Part shown: positions 53,093 to 63,573 of the stretch, one piece after another
Numbering within the stretch: position 1 is the first letter of the stretch
Layout of the letters: every line of letters begins with the position of its first letter
Source: Bacteroidales bacterium
Lineage (GTDB): Bacteria > Bacteroidota > Bacteroidia > Bacteroidales > UBA7960
DNA length: 64,000 bases
Reading direction: 5' to 3'
Assembly (NCBI GenBank): GCA_012521995.1
Contig: JAAYLH010000092.1
Span: forward strand, 1 to 64,000
The notes under the pieces: generated by a model
Told to the model about the DNA's origin: nothing
Database searches by the model: none
What the model saw: only the letters and a program-made list of their open reading frames with translations
Program-made: the position numbers and the translations under genes

Positions 53093-56000
53093 ATGAAAAA
53101 AAAGTGGTACGGTCTAACAATTTTGCTTTGTGCGGCATTTTTTCTTTTATCAATGCCCAGGGTGGAAGGCAAGGTTGGCTTTAATGGTAGTGACCATTGG
53201 CCAATCGCCCAAGAATTTGCGGACTCACTGGTAATAGGTGACGGAACGGAACAAGTATCAAATACGCCGGTCTATCCCTATTATGGGTATTCGTTCACCC
53301 AAACCTTATACCTTCAGCAAGAGCTGAATTTTTCGGATATGCTGATCAGCCAGATTGGTTATCAGTATTCGGGTGCAGGGGTAAGCTTGGAGATAGAAGT
53401 CTGGATGGGTCATACCGGTATAAGCGCCTTGGAATCAACGATTCCGTTGGATGGTTTTACAAAGGTATATGATGGGCCCTGGGACCTTACGGCAGGAGAC
53501 GGGTTTTCGACCATTGAGATCAACCCGTTTCCATACAACAACAGCGATAACCTTGTGGTTACGGTTATTGAAAAACTTCCGGGCTGGAACAGTCCTTCGG
53601 ATGCTTTTTTGGGCACCCTTGTTACGGATGGGCAACAACTAAGCGTTGGCGAAATGAATGATGGGTCGCCTTACGATCCTGAAAATCTTCCCGCGGGTAG
53701 TCCGATCAGTTACAGGCCAAACACCCAGTTCTGGTTAATGGAAGTACCAGAAGGACCTGCTGTATCGAGTATTACGCCCTTAATGCTGAATTTTGGAGAT
53801 GTTGAGGTTGGGTTGCCCAAGACCATGAATTTGACGATTAAGAATCTGGGGGTTGATCCCTTGGTTGTGACAGGTTTTGAGAGTTCCAATAGTTTATTTA
53901 CGGTTGTCAACACGACATTCCCGCTGCAACTTGGGTTTGTGGAGAGCGCCGTGGTAAGTGTTCAGTTTACCCCAGATTCGGACTCCAACCAAGCGGGCAC
54001 AATTACTTTTCTAATGGATGCGGGCATAGAGGGCGATCGGCAGGTAGAAATGACTGGTCGTGGTGTGAATATGGTTCCGGTAATCATTGGCGAAGGTGAG
54101 GTCACCTCGGGTCTGGTTCCCGTGTCGCCCTATTTTGGTTACTCTTTTTCGCAGACCCTCTATTTGCAGGAAGAAATAAACATTGAGGACAAAATGATTC
54201 AAAGGATAGGCTATCATTACACGGGTGCTTCGCCCAGCCTGAACCTTATCGTGGAGATCTATCTGAGTCATACAGATTCTGTTCATCTTGAAAATGTACA
54301 CTCGCTGGCCAATCACACCAAGGTATATGATGGTCCAATAATCTTCACCAATGAAGGAGATTTTAATTGGGTTGAGACAGATGGGTTTTATTATAACAAC
54401 ACGCAAAACCTGATTGTTACGGTCATTGAAAAGAAGCCGGGCTGGGACAGCCCATCAGATGAGTTTTATGTAACGGAATTGGCTGAAGGGAGCCCTGTGA
54501 TGAGCCGTTATGCGCGAAACGACAGTTCGCCCTATGATCCCAGTGCGTTGCCCAGTGGTAGCAGTGTAAGCTACAGGCCAAACATCAAATTATGGATGGG
54601 TGACGTGCCTACCGATCCAGTGGTTACCCTAACACCTGAGGCCCTTGATTTCGGGCAGGTTGAAAACACGGTAGCAAAGGTGATGACGGTTCGGGCAAAG
54701 AATACCGGAGGCGGCATCCTAAGCATTACGGGCATTGACTTCAGCAATGATCGTTTTTCGGTCATTAATGGTGATTTTCCCGTTGAACTCAGCATTGGCG
54801 AGACATTTGATTTTGAATTTCAGTTCATTCCCCAGGAGGCACAACTGGAAGAGGGGGTTGCTACTTTTCTAATGGATGAGTCGATTCCGGGTAACAAGAC
54901 GGTTCAGTTAACAGGCCGTGGCCTCAGGTTTGGGGTATTACGGGAAGGATTTGAGAACGAATTGTTCCCGCCCCTGGGTTGGAAGGTAGTTGACGCCAAC
55001 GGGGACAATAAAGGATGGTACAGAAACGTAACTACAGCGCCCACGGGACAAACGGTTCCCCGCACAGGGATTGCTGCCGCAGGTGTGGATACTTATGCCG
55101 GAAGCCCAGGGCAGTTAAGTTATGATGACTGGTTGATCACCCCCGAAATGATTTGGCAGGATGGGGATCTTTTTTCATTCTGGATCAAGCGCCTGGCCAA
55201 CCAAACAGGGCAGACCTGGAAGATTGGGTACAGCACGGAGGGTAGTGATCCTGCAGATTTCACCATCATTGATGAAATCACGGATCCATTAATGACCTAC
55301 ACTGAGAAATCCTATGATATGAGTCAATATGGATTGCCCAATGGCGAAGCGTATTATATGGCGATCCAGTTTACGGGACAATGGAGTTGGCCCGGGGTCA
55401 TTGATGATGTATTGGGCTCGGTGCTCAACAGGTTTGAAAAAGACCTGATGATTACGTCGGTTCAGGCTGAAGAAAAGTATATTTATGTGGATGAGCCAAC
55501 CACTATTTCGGTAACCTATGCAAATTATGGGTTGATGCCTGTTGAGGCCGGCGATTATCAGGTTCAGGTTTGCACGTATATAGGCGGAACCGAAGTAGTT
55601 TTTTCGCAAATGGATGGTCAGGCATTGGCAATAGGAGAGGTTGTGACCCTGGACATTGATGTGGTACTGACCCAAATTGGCAAATACGGACTGTATGTAA
55701 AGCTTCAATATCCGGGGGATATGGATTTGCCCAATAACAACAGTGAGGTGTTTGATGTTGAGGTTATTCCTGCATCCATGGTTGTTAAGCAAATTGGGGA
55801 ATTCCCAATTACAGGATCAACCAGCTATACCTCTAACTTCCCCATTGATTTTGAGGAATCGCGAGGATCCAGTCTTTCTCAGATGCTATATTTTGCCCCG
55901 GAACTGAATGTCGGGGGAATGATTGACCGGATTTCTTTTTACAGGAATTTTGCTACCCCGATGGTTCAGCGGAAGGTAATGATCTGGATGAGTTCCTATG

Positions 56001-59000
56001 CGGGCAGCACTCTGGAGACCTATGTTCCTCCTGCAGAACAACAATTGGTCTTTGACGGCCGCATTGACTTCACGGATGGGATGGACTGGACAGATATTAA
56101 ACTGAATAATCCCTTTATTTTTGCCGGGGATGGCCATTTGTTGGTTACCATTTATTATTATGATGGGAACACGACATCGAGCCAAGCCAAGTTTGCCGTG
56201 AATTACCCAGATTATGGCCCCAACAGGACCATCTACGAATACGGATGGGGCTCAATAAACCCTGCTAACCCGACACATGTAAGTGCCACCAACAGTTTTC
56301 CACACACCCTTTTGTTGTTTGAAACAGGCAATGGATTGGGGGCCATAACAGGCAGGGTACTCTTCCAGGAGGACAATAACCCGGTGGACGGTGCGGAAAT
56401 AAAAATTCACAACCCACTGATTCCAGAAGCCTCTGCTTACCTGAAAACAGATGCCAACGGATATTTCGCTGCTAACCAAGCCCTGGCCGGTGAGGGAATT
56501 CAGATCACCATTTCAAAATATGGATACAGTGATGTTGTGCTCAACGATCAGGTATTGTTAGCGGGTGGTACGCTCAATATTGGTGATGTGTTTTTAACGC
56601 CCCGACCACAGATTAACCTGGATGGGTCGGTTCTTTTGAGTGACAGCGAGCTGCCGGCAGTCAACGCATTGGTGAAATTGTCGGGGATGGATCAGTATGA
56701 AACTGTAACGGGAGAAGACGGGAGCTTCCATTTTGAAAATATTTGGGGAACGACCAATTATTTCCTTGAAATAACCCTTGCCGGCTATCAGAAATATGTT
56801 GCACAAATTTCTGTTCCGGCCACCGACTATGAACTTTCACCCATTACCATTCTGGAGCAAGCCCCAGCGCCCAACCTGGTGAATGCAACAGAAGTTGATG
56901 GAAATGCTGTGGTGAGTTGGTTTGCAGCAGGACAGCCCTATCCTTATACGTTCAGATATGATGACGGAAAAGTAGATGGAGTATTAATCACCCCCGGTGA
57001 ACCTAATATTGTTGGAGGTACTTCGTGGAAGCATCATGCAAGTCTGAAAACCGTTCAATGGTACACCTATAATTCGACTAACTTCACGCCCTCAGATGAA
57101 ATCCGGATAACTATTTTGGGATTGCGCCCGGATGGGTCACCAAATCCGAATGATGTACTCTATGTCCAGGATAATATTCCTAACGAATATGGCTGGAATT
57201 CCATTACCCTGACAGGTGCCGTAGAGACACCCAACGGATTCTTCCTGGGGATTTCTGGGTATAATAATTATACCCTTATAGCCTATGATGATGGGGTTGG
57301 TGAGCCCTGGGAGTGGGCTTCACAGACACAATGGAGCAATGGTTTGGGAGCCTATTACCCCCTGGAAAATGCAACATCTCCTCCTTTAAGAGGCAATATT
57401 TTTATTCGAGCAGGTGGTCTGACCTATGGACCAGTTGACCAGGAAGAAAAACAAATTGCCTACCTGGTAAATCAGGAAAGTGGAGAAACAATTCACCTGA
57501 CAGAAGAGGTTGTTCCTTTAATTACCGAGGCTCCGCAGATGGAGATGCCATATATTGAAAAAAGCAGCCCCAAGGAGTTTGAATCTTATAATGTTTATCG
57601 GAGGCCATTAGGTGATATGGGTTGGGATCTTTTAAACACGATCCCTGTTGCTGACACCAGCTTTGTGGATAACACATTCAACAACCTGCCTTATGGGGTC
57701 TATCAATATGGTGTTGAGGCGGTTTACACCAATAACGTAGTTTCAGAAATGGCGCTTTCCAACGATCTGGAAAAAGATATGCGCCTGGATGTGATCATTA
57801 CGGTGAATAACAATGCTGAAATGCCAGTGCTTTCAGAAGGTGCCAGGGTTAGGTTAACCAATCAAAGTGGAAACGTCAATCATATTTACACCGGATTTGC
57901 CGATGAAGGTGGAACGGTGCTTATTCCTGAGGTTCTTAAGGGGGTTTATGATTTATATGTGACCCATGTTGGATTCCATCCTTATGCGGAAAGCGGCATA
58001 AATCTTGAGATAGAGGGGACTGCATGGGATATGGAAGTAGAAATTACGGAAAGAATCGACGATCCATATGATGTGGAAATTTTAACTGAAGGCCAATCTG
58101 TAGGTACAGCTCGTTTGTTGTGGAACCAACCCCCGGTTCTTGATGATGTAGAAAGCTATGAAGCTTTTATTATTTCCGACATAGGTGAGTGGAAAATGGT
58201 AGATCAGGATGGGCAGCCGACTCTGTTTTTAGCCGGGGTTTCCTATCCCAACGCGAGTACCCCCAAGTCCTTTATGATTATGAATCCTACGCTGACAACA
58301 CCACCTCTTGACCCGGCCTACTGGAACGCCTATTCGGGGAACCAGTATTTTGCAGCTTTCGGTTCGGATGGAGGTTTGACCAACAACTGGCTAATAAGCC
58401 CGCCCCAGAACCACAGCGTAGACTATACCGTTTCTTTTTATGCCAAGTCATTCTCTGACACCTATGGTTTAGAGACCTTCAGGATCGGTTATTCTACGGA
58501 TACGGATAACACATCCGACTTTGTTTTCATTACAGGGAATGAAACGGCTTTAACTTATTGGACCAGGTATAGCTACAGCATTCCAAAGGAGGCAAAATAT
58601 TTTGCCATCAGGCACAATCATACAGGTTCTGTGTTCATGGTGGATGATATCAGCATTGGTGTGGTTACAGATGGCGCAATCCCCGGCAATGGATTCAGCA
58701 TTTACCTGGATGACGAACTGGTTGCCGAGGAGGTATTTGATGTGAGTTATGAATTTAACAACCTTACTCCGGGAAGCCATACAGCTGGTGTGAAAGCAGT
58801 GTATCATACCGGAGAATCCCAGTTGATAGCCCTTGACTTTGAACTACCTGAGGGAACCCCTGTTAATTTTGAAGTTAAGGACCACAATGGACAGGTTGTT
58901 GATGGTGCATTAGTAGAGATTATTTCTGGTGGTACCGTGATTTTCACAGGAGAAACCGAGAATGGAAACATCAGCACGGATCTCTATCCCGGAAACTATC

Positions 59001-61315
59001 AGTACATAGTCAGCAAGGACAACTATTCAACTGCGCAAGGATCCTTTGTGGTTTCCGCCACGTCAGTGACAGTGGAAGTAGAGCTTCTGTATAATTACAA
59101 TTTGGTGTTTACGGTTAAAACGCCCGAGAATCAGTTGCTGCATGGTGCCACTGTTGTTGTTAATGGAACGGCATTGGTTACTAATGAGTCTGGATTTGCT
59201 TCGTTTGTAGTTCATCCGGGAACCTTCCCCTATGCTGTTACTTTCCACGAATATGAAACTGTACTGTCAGAGGTTACTGTCAGCGGGGACGCCTCGGAAG
59301 AAGTAATAATGGCAGAATTAACCTGTGAGCCTCCACAAAATCTTGATTACTCACAAGAAATGAATAATGTTACACTTGAGTGGGAAGCACCGGAATTGGG
59401 AGCCAACGGAACCTGGCTACACTGGGATGGTGAACACAACAATAGTATAGGAACAGGAGGTCCTGTTGATTTTGATGTCGCCCAGCGATTTGTTCCATCA
59501 GATCTTGAAGGACACGATGGGAAATTCCTGACCAGGGTATTGTTTGTACCAAGAGAAGCCAACAGTACATACAGCATCAGGGTATGGACGGGTGGCAATA
59601 TTTCAGCTCCGGAGAACCTAGTCGTTGATCAAGTGGTGACCAATCCTGTCATAAATGCCTGGAATGAGGTGTTTCTGACCACTCCGGTATTGATTGACAG
59701 CAGCAAGGAGTTATGGATTGGATTCAGGAGTAACACCCAAACCGGGTATCCGGCAGGAACCGATGCTGGCCCGGCCATAGACGGTAAGGGAAATATGATC
59801 AACCTGGCAAACACTGGCTGGCAAACCTTGCTGCAAGTGGGTTCGACGCTGAATTATAACTGGAGCGTTCGTGGCTTAATTGAAGCCGTTGATGTTCCCT
59901 ATGCTCAGGTTCTTTCATCTTTGGAAGAAGATGACCGTGGCGTGATGTCTGGAGCATTAGAGGTTAATAAAGAAACCCTCAGGCTTGAACCCAATGAACC
60001 ACGTATCCTTCTAGGATATAACGTTTTCAGAAACGGGCAGTTAGTTAATGATGAGGTAGTTCCAGAACCCAGTTATGAAGACAATGAACTTGATCTTGGA
60101 ACCTACGAGTACTATGTAACGTCTGTTTGGAACTCAGGTTGCGAATCCGAAGCTTCCAATGTGGTGAGCATAGAGGTAGATGAGATATCTTGCCCTGCAC
60201 CTTTTAACTTAGAGGTTTGGCGTGATGAAGAAGACTCCAACTTGGTCCGAATGATCTGGAACGAAGAGGAGCCCCAGGAGACTGAATTCAGGTATGACGA
60301 TGGGGTTAGGACAGGTCAGCTTGGCTTCCAGTCAGGAACAATAAATGGCGTCCTTGGGGCTGCTCATCCGGTTGCGGCCTCTTTATCTCAAATGAGTTGG
60401 CTGCTGAGTGATGCTACAGATGGCGGGGGCCCCCACGAGACGATCCAAATTTATGTCTTTGGTTTGACGGAAACCGGCACCCCTGCTAGCGAAGATTTGT
60501 TATATACCGCTGAGGTCTCTAATATTGATGGGGAATGGAATACTTATGAATTCCCTGAAACCATTCAGGCCCCGGGAGGATTCTTTGTTGGAGTTGCCTA
60601 CAGCGGCTTTGCTGGTCTTGGTACCGACGACGGCCTGGGCGACCCCTATGTGTACTCCCCCAATACGCACTTTTATACGAGCGACTATACTTCTGGAAAC
60701 TGGACCCCTTGGGAAGAATCCGGATTCAGCGTAAACGGCCTGATCAGGGCTATGGGTATGGCTGGAGCAAAGATTTCCACCCTTGTGGTTGGTCACGAGA
60801 ATTATAATGCAGAACCCTCATTTGTATATTTCTCCTCTGATGCTTCAGCAATTGAGTCAGCTCCTGCCTGGAATAACCGTGACAGCAATTTCCTTGGTTA
60901 TAATATTTATCACCAGGGGGTTCTGCTCGAAACCCAGTGGCAGGAAACAAGTTACTCCTACCAGGAAGCAGAAGCAGGCCTCCATTGTTATTCGGTAAGC
61001 GCTGTGTATGAAAATTGCGGCGAATCTGAAATGTCAAATGAAGCTTGTGTTGAGATTTCTGTTGGGGTTGATCAGAATCTGGCTTCTGAAAAAGTTAGGG
61101 CATATCCTAACCCTGCTGATGAATTACTTTTTATTGAAGGTAAGGCCATCAGTCGGATCATATTGATAAATTCGGGTGGCCGAATCGTTTTAGATATTTC
61201 CGGTGAAAATGCTGACCGCATGGAAATAAACGTGGGTAGCTATCCGGCTGGCTTGTATTTACTTGTTGTGAATACTGCCTATGGATCGGAAACATTGAAA
61301 ATGATGATTAAATAA
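53093..61315 (+). CDS. Giant secreted multidomain T9SS protein (2740 residues)
   Basis: This is a secreted protein of unknown ligand. A signal peptide covers about residues 1-27. Two copies of a module with PVYPYYGYSFTQTLYLQ / PVSPYFGYSFSQTLYLQ (about 49-222 and 328-509) alternate with two ASH-like beta-sandwiches (about 225-325 and 511-611; LNFGDVEVG / LDFGQVEN). A jellyroll resembling cleaved-adhesin domains (about 616-780), a CARDB-like segment (783-893) and two carboxypeptidase-regulatory-like domains (about 1083-1250) follow. Later come Fn3-like modules, a second cleaved-adhesin-like domain (about 1686-1860; GSDGGLTNNWLISP) and more jellyrolls (to about 2580). The last 70 residues (AYPNPADELLF... 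MMIK) are a T9SS sorting domain. It is likely a surface adhesin or matrix protein. No protease motif was found. Confidence 0.85.
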   Translation: MKKKWYGLTILLCAAFFLLSMPRVEGKVGFNGSDHWPIAQEFADSLVIGDGTEQVSNTPVYPYYGYSFTQTLYLQQELNFSDMLISQIGYQYSGAGVSLEIEVWMGHTGISALESTIPLDGFTKVYDGPWDLTAGDGFSTIEINPFPYNNSDNLVVTVIEKLPGWNSPSDAFLGTLVTDGQQLSVGEMNDGSPYDPENLPAGSPISYRPNTQFWLMEVPEGPAVSSITPLMLNFGDVEVGLPKTMNLTIKNLGVDPLVVTGFESSNSLFTVVNTTFPLQLGFVESAVVSVQFTPDSDSNQAGTITFLMDAGIEGDRQVEMTGRGVNMVPVIIGEGEVTSGLVPVSPYFGYSFSQTLYLQEEINIEDKMIQRIGYHYTGASPSLNLIVEIYLSHTDSVHLENVHSLANHTKVYDGPIIFTNEGDFNWVETDGFYYNNTQNLIVTVIEKKPGWDSPSDEFYVTELAEGSPVMSRYARNDSSPYDPSALPSGSSVSYRPNIKLWMGDVPTDPVVTLTPEALDFGQVENTVAKVMTVRAKNTGGGILSITGIDFSNDRFSVINGDFPVELSIGETFDFEFQFIPQEAQLEEGVATFLMDESIPGNKTVQLTGRGLRFGVLREGFENELFPPLGWKVVDANGDNKGWYRNVTTAPTGQTVPRTGIAAAGVDTYAGSPGQLSYDDWLITPEMIWQDGDLFSFWIKRLANQTGQTWKIGYSTEGSDPADFTIIDEITDPLMTYTEKSYDMSQYGLPNGEAYYMAIQFTGQWSWPGVIDDVLGSVLNRFEKDLMITSVQAEEKYIYVDEPTTISVTYANYGLMPVEAGDYQVQVCTYIGGTEVVFSQMDGQALAIGEVVTLDIDVVLTQIGKYGLYVKLQYPGDMDLPNNNSEVFDVEVIPASMVVKQIGEFPITGSTSYTSNFPIDFEESRGSSLSQMLYFAPELNVGGMIDRISFYRNFATPMVQRKVMIWMSSYAGSTLETYVPPAEQQLVFDGRIDFTDGMDWTDIKLNNPFIFAGDGHLLVTIYYYDGNTTSSQAKFAVNYPDYGPNRTIYEYGWGSINPANPTHVSATNSFPHTLLLFETGNGLGAITGRVLFQEDNNPVDGAEIKIHNPLIPEASAYLKTDANGYFAANQALAGEGIQITISKYGYSDVVLNDQVLLAGGTLNIGDVFLTPRPQINLDGSVLLSDSELPAVNALVKLSGMDQYETVTGEDGSFHFENIWGTTNYFLEITLAGYQKYVAQISVPATDYELSPITILEQAPAPNLVNATEVDGNAVVSWFAAGQPYPYTFRYDDGKVDGVLITPGEPNIVGGTSWKHHASLKTVQWYTYNSTNFTPSDEIRITILGLRPDGSPNPNDVLYVQDNIPNEYGWNSITLTGAVETPNGFFLGISGYNNYTLIAYDDGVGEPWEWASQTQWSNGLGAYYPLENATSPPLRGNIFIRAGGLTYGPVDQEEKQIAYLVNQESGETIHLTEEVVPLITEAPQMEMPYIEKSSPKEFESYNVYRRPLGDMGWDLLNTIPVADTSFVDNTFNNLPYGVYQYGVEAVYTNNVVSEMALSNDLEKDMRLDVIITVNNNAEMPVLSEGARVRLTNQSGNVNHIYTGFADEGGTVLIPEVLKGVYDLYVTHVGFHPYAESGINLEIEGTAWDMEVEITERIDDPYDVEILTEGQSVGTARLLWNQPPVLDDVESYEAFIISDIGEWKMVDQDGQPTLFLAGVSYPNASTPKSFMIMNPTLTTPPLDPAYWNAYSGNQYFAAFGSDGGLTNNWLISPPQNHSVDYTVSFYAKSFSDTYGLETFRIGYSTDTDNTSDFVFITGNETALTYWTRYSYSIPKEAKYFAIRHNHTGSVFMVDDISIGVVTDGAIPGNGFSIYLDDELVAEEVFDVSYEFNNLTPGSHTAGVKAVYHTGESQLIALDFELPEGTPVNFEVKDHNGQVVDGALVEIISGGTVIFTGETENGNISTDLYPGNYQYIVSKDNYSTAQGSFVVSATSVTVEVELLYNYNLVFTVKTPENQLLHGATVVVNGTALVTNESGFASFVVHPGTFPYAVTFHEYETVLSEVTVSGDASEEVIMAELTCEPPQNLDYSQEMNNVTLEWEAPELGANGTWLHWDGEHNNSIGTGGPVDFDVAQRFVPSDLEGHDGKFLTRVLFVPREANSTYSIRVWTGGNISAPENLVVDQVVTNPVINAWNEVFLTTPVLIDSSKELWIGFRSNTQTGYPAGTDAGPAIDGKGNMINLANTGWQTLLQVGSTLNYNWSVRGLIEAVDVPYAQVLSSLEEDDRGVMSGALEVNKETLRLEPNEPRILLGYNVFRNGQLVNDEVVPEPSYEDNELDLGTYEYYVTSVWNSGCESEASNVVSIEVDEISCPAPFNLEVWRDEEDSNLVRMIWNEEEPQETEFRYDDGVRTGQLGFQSGTINGVLGAAHPVAASLSQMSWLLSDATDGGGPHETIQIYVFGLTETGTPASEDLLYTAEVSNIDGEWNTYEFPETIQAPGGFFVGVAYSGFAGLGTDDGLGDPYVYSPNTHFYTSDYTSGNWTPWEESGFSVNGLIRAMGMAGAKISTLVVGHENYNAEPSFVYFSSDASAIESAPAWNNRDSNFLGYNIYHQGVLLETQWQETSYSYQEAEAGLHCYSVSAVYENCGESEMSNEACVEISVGVDQNLASEKVRAYPNPADELLFIEGKAISRIILINSGGRIVLDISGENADRMEINVGSYPAGLYLLVVNTAYGSETLKMMIK

Positions 61316-61366
61316 AAAAGCAGGAAGGCTGAAAAAAGGTTTGTGAAGCTTTTTTAGCTGTTTGTT

Positions 61367-61423
61367 CGGGCAAGCATAAACTTATCTTGTTGAAATTAAG
61401 ATGTTTATGCTTGTCCGTTTTTG
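61367..61423 (+). terminator. Terminator of the giant T9SS gene
   Basis: CAAGCATAAAC...TATCTT pairs with AAGATGTTTATGCTTG with a two-base bulge. It is followed by GTCCGTTTTTGTAG. Confidence 0.65.
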
Positions 61424-61504
61424 TAGTTCTTTATTTTGCTCCACAAATAGTTTTTGGCAAAAAAATTGCTTTTTTTCCTTACAACAATGTAAATTTCCTT
61501 TTTT

Positions 61505-63217
61505 TCACTGATACCCGATCCTTTTCCTGTCAGAAAAGCCCTGTTCGTTTTGGCAGGATTCGGTGAGGGTCTGCAGGAGGTCGATGTCGGGATTGAGGAT
61601 GCGTTTCATCAGGAGCTGTTTTACCTGGTTGTCGATTTGCCCGCCGCTGAAGTCGAACTGGGTTGCGAGGCTTTCAGCCATGGCAGGGCTGAGCTCGGGC
61701 AGCTTGCTGAGCCAGATCTGCTTCCGGACCGTGCTGTCGGGGCGGGGGAAGTCAATCTTGAGCAGGAAGCGGCGTTCAAAGGCCTTGTCGAGGTTTCCCG
61801 TGAGGTTGGTGGTGGCGATGAGGATGCCCCGGAAGTTCTCCAGCTCTTCCAGCAGGATATTCTGGATCAGGTTCTGGGTATGAGCCACGCCGTGTGATCC
61901 CCGGCCCAGGTCGGTGCGGTGCGACAGCAGGCCGTCGGCTTCGTTGATGAAAAGGATGGGTTCGGCGGGGGAGGTCTTGAGTGCTTCGCGGTAGTTTTCA
62001 AAAATGCGCCTTACCTGCTTTTCGCTTTCGCCAAACCACATGCTGCGGGTCTGGCTCAGGTCGATCATCATCAGGTCGCGGCGGGTCTTGCGTGCGATCT
62101 GCAGGGCCAGTTCGGTCTTGCCTGTGCCCGGGGTGCCGTAAAAAATTGTGGTGATGCCGTGGTTCATGCCCATCCGGGCAGCAGACTCCTTGTAGCGGTT
62201 GAACTCTTCATGGTTAAGCAGTTTTTCAAGTTCGGCAATGCGTTCGTTGACTTCGGCATTGAAGTATAGCTTCTTTTCTTTAATGGTTTTATGTGGCTTC
62301 AGGCCGTCCACCCCCGTTTCGCTCGTCACCAGTTCGGGGAAGTCGATGAACAGCAGCTTGTAGGCTCCGGGGCCAAGCACCAGCTGGAAATTATCGTTAC
62401 GAGAGCCGATGACCTTCACCACCCCGGTTTTTACCAGCTCGTGGCGGCCGTTTTGCAGGTTGCGGCTGAACTCAATTTGGTCGTACAGTTTGGGGAACAG
62501 GAGTCCGAAGAAATACTCGGGCGGAGTGTCGGTTCTTCCTGAGACCTTAAAAAGAACCAGGAGGAGGGCCAGGGCTTTGCTGGTGGTTTTGCTGAGGTGG
62601 GCGTTGAGGTACTGGATGAAAGGGAGGCTGCGGCCCTGGGCCAGGAGGTCTTCCACTTCACGAAGGAATTGGACCGTGGTGATCTGGTCGTTCTCGCGTT
62701 CGTCAAAGGCCTCCTTCAGCAGGTCGAGCAGGGCGGTGAAGCTGAGCTTTTGGTGGTTTTCCAGCAGGCGGGGGTCGCCGGTCCGCAGGGCTTCCATCAC
62801 GTTTTTGGGGACAGTGAAGGAAATATCCCGGTAGGCTTGCCTGCGTTTTTCGGTGGCAAGCTTGCGTTTTATCAGGAAGCGCGATTCCATTAACTCGATT
62901 TTTTCGAGGAGTGAAAGGACCCGCACCCCCTTGCATTTAAAAAAGGCGGCCAGCCGGTCGAGGGTGACGTCCTCCTGCAGGCTTAGTTCGGCCAGCACCG
63001 AAAAGAGCGCCGCCTCCTCAAGGCCCAGGTTCAGAAATTCGCCCAGGCTCAGCAGCGACTCCTGGTCGGGAATGACTTCAAAAAGAAGTCCAATGTCTTC
63101 GGCTTCAGAACTGATCGATGCGATCATCGATAAATAGTCGGGCTTTTCGCCTGTTTCAGAAAAATTCAAAAAAAGGTTGTTTTTCCCCTGGTGTTTTGTG
63201 GATCTTTTCCTGCGCAT
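61505..63217 (-). CDS. AAA+ ATPase (FtsH/proteasomal-ATPase-like core)
   Basis: The 570-residue protein has an unassigned helical N-terminal region (about 1-330) and an AAA+ module (about 335-545). Walker A is GTPGTGKTE near residue 362, Walker B is ILFINEADGLL near 421 (the usual Asp before Glu is Asn), sensor 1 is ATTNLTGN and the arginine finger is in FERRFL. The type is close to the solitary AAA ATPases found in many genomes that act in unknown remodelling. A GC-rich stretch and codon use differ from the giant gene beside it. A 63-bp fragment of a relative lies at 49.2 kb. Confidence 0.85.
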   Translation of the reverse strand: MRRKRSTKHQGKNNLFLNFSETGEKPDYLSMIASISSEAEDIGLLFEVIPDQESLLSLGEFLNLGLEEAALFSVLAELSLQEDVTLDRLAAFFKCKGVRVLSLLEKIELMESRFLIKRKLATEKRRQAYRDISFTVPKNVMEALRTGDPRLLENHQKLSFTALLDLLKEAFDERENDQITTVQFLREVEDLLAQGRSLPFIQYLNAHLSKTTSKALALLLVLFKVSGRTDTPPEYFFGLLFPKLYDQIEFSRNLQNGRHELVKTGVVKVIGSRNDNFQLVLGPGAYKLLFIDFPELVTSETGVDGLKPHKTIKEKKLYFNAEVNERIAELEKLLNHEEFNRYKESAARMGMNHGITTIFYGTPGTGKTELALQIARKTRRDLMMIDLSQTRSMWFGESEKQVRRIFENYREALKTSPAEPILFINEADGLLSHRTDLGRGSHGVAHTQNLIQNILLEELENFRGILIATTNLTGNLDKAFERRFLLKIDFPRPDSTVRKQIWLSKLPELSPAMAESLATQFDFSGGQIDNQVKQLLMKRILNPDIDLLQTLTESCQNEQGFSDRKRIGYQ

Positions 63218-63515
63218 ATGGATTAAGTTTTATTCAATTCCCTCAGCGTTAATCATTTTCCGTAAGGGTAAAAAAGTGACCTGCATATCTAAAATACGCA
63301 AAGATTTAACCTTTAAAATACGGATTGTATAATGCAAAAATACGGGCTATAAAATAAAATTCAAGCCAAATGGGGTTTACTTATCAACATGTTGAAAACT
63401 TTAAAAACGGGCGGGGGCCTGCCAAAAACAGCCCCGGGTCGCGCAGCACTCGTGGGGGAAGGCATACATTTCCAATTAGGTTCCGAAGGTGCAGGCTGTA
63501 TTAATTATTCCAGCT
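63218..63515. other. Intergenic region with a TTATCAACATGTTGAA site
   Basis: I see no gene in this stretch of about 300 bp. It contains TTATCAACATGTTGAAAA at about 63380 (a 12-bp TCAACATGTTGA palindrome) and AT-rich DNA upstream of the AAA+ gene, where its promoter presumably lies. Confidence 0.4.
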
Positions 63516-63543
63516 GAGAAATTATCAATATTGATAATTTCTC
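63516..63543. promoter_or_regulatory. Perfect 28-bp palindrome (possible operator)
   Basis: GAGAAATTATCAAT is followed directly by its exact complement ATTGATAATTTCTC. The palindrome ends 30 bp before the ATG of a small open frame and has no T-run, so an operator for a dimeric repressor is more likely than a terminator. Confidence 0.55.
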
Positions 63544-63573
63544 TGATCCCGGGAAAAGGAAAGGCGGGGTTTA

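Noticed and set aside
63378-63400. TTATCAACATGTTGAAAA as a DnaA-box pair
   Set aside because: It is an isolated site without the cluster seen at 9.7-10.1 kb, so I do not call a second origin.
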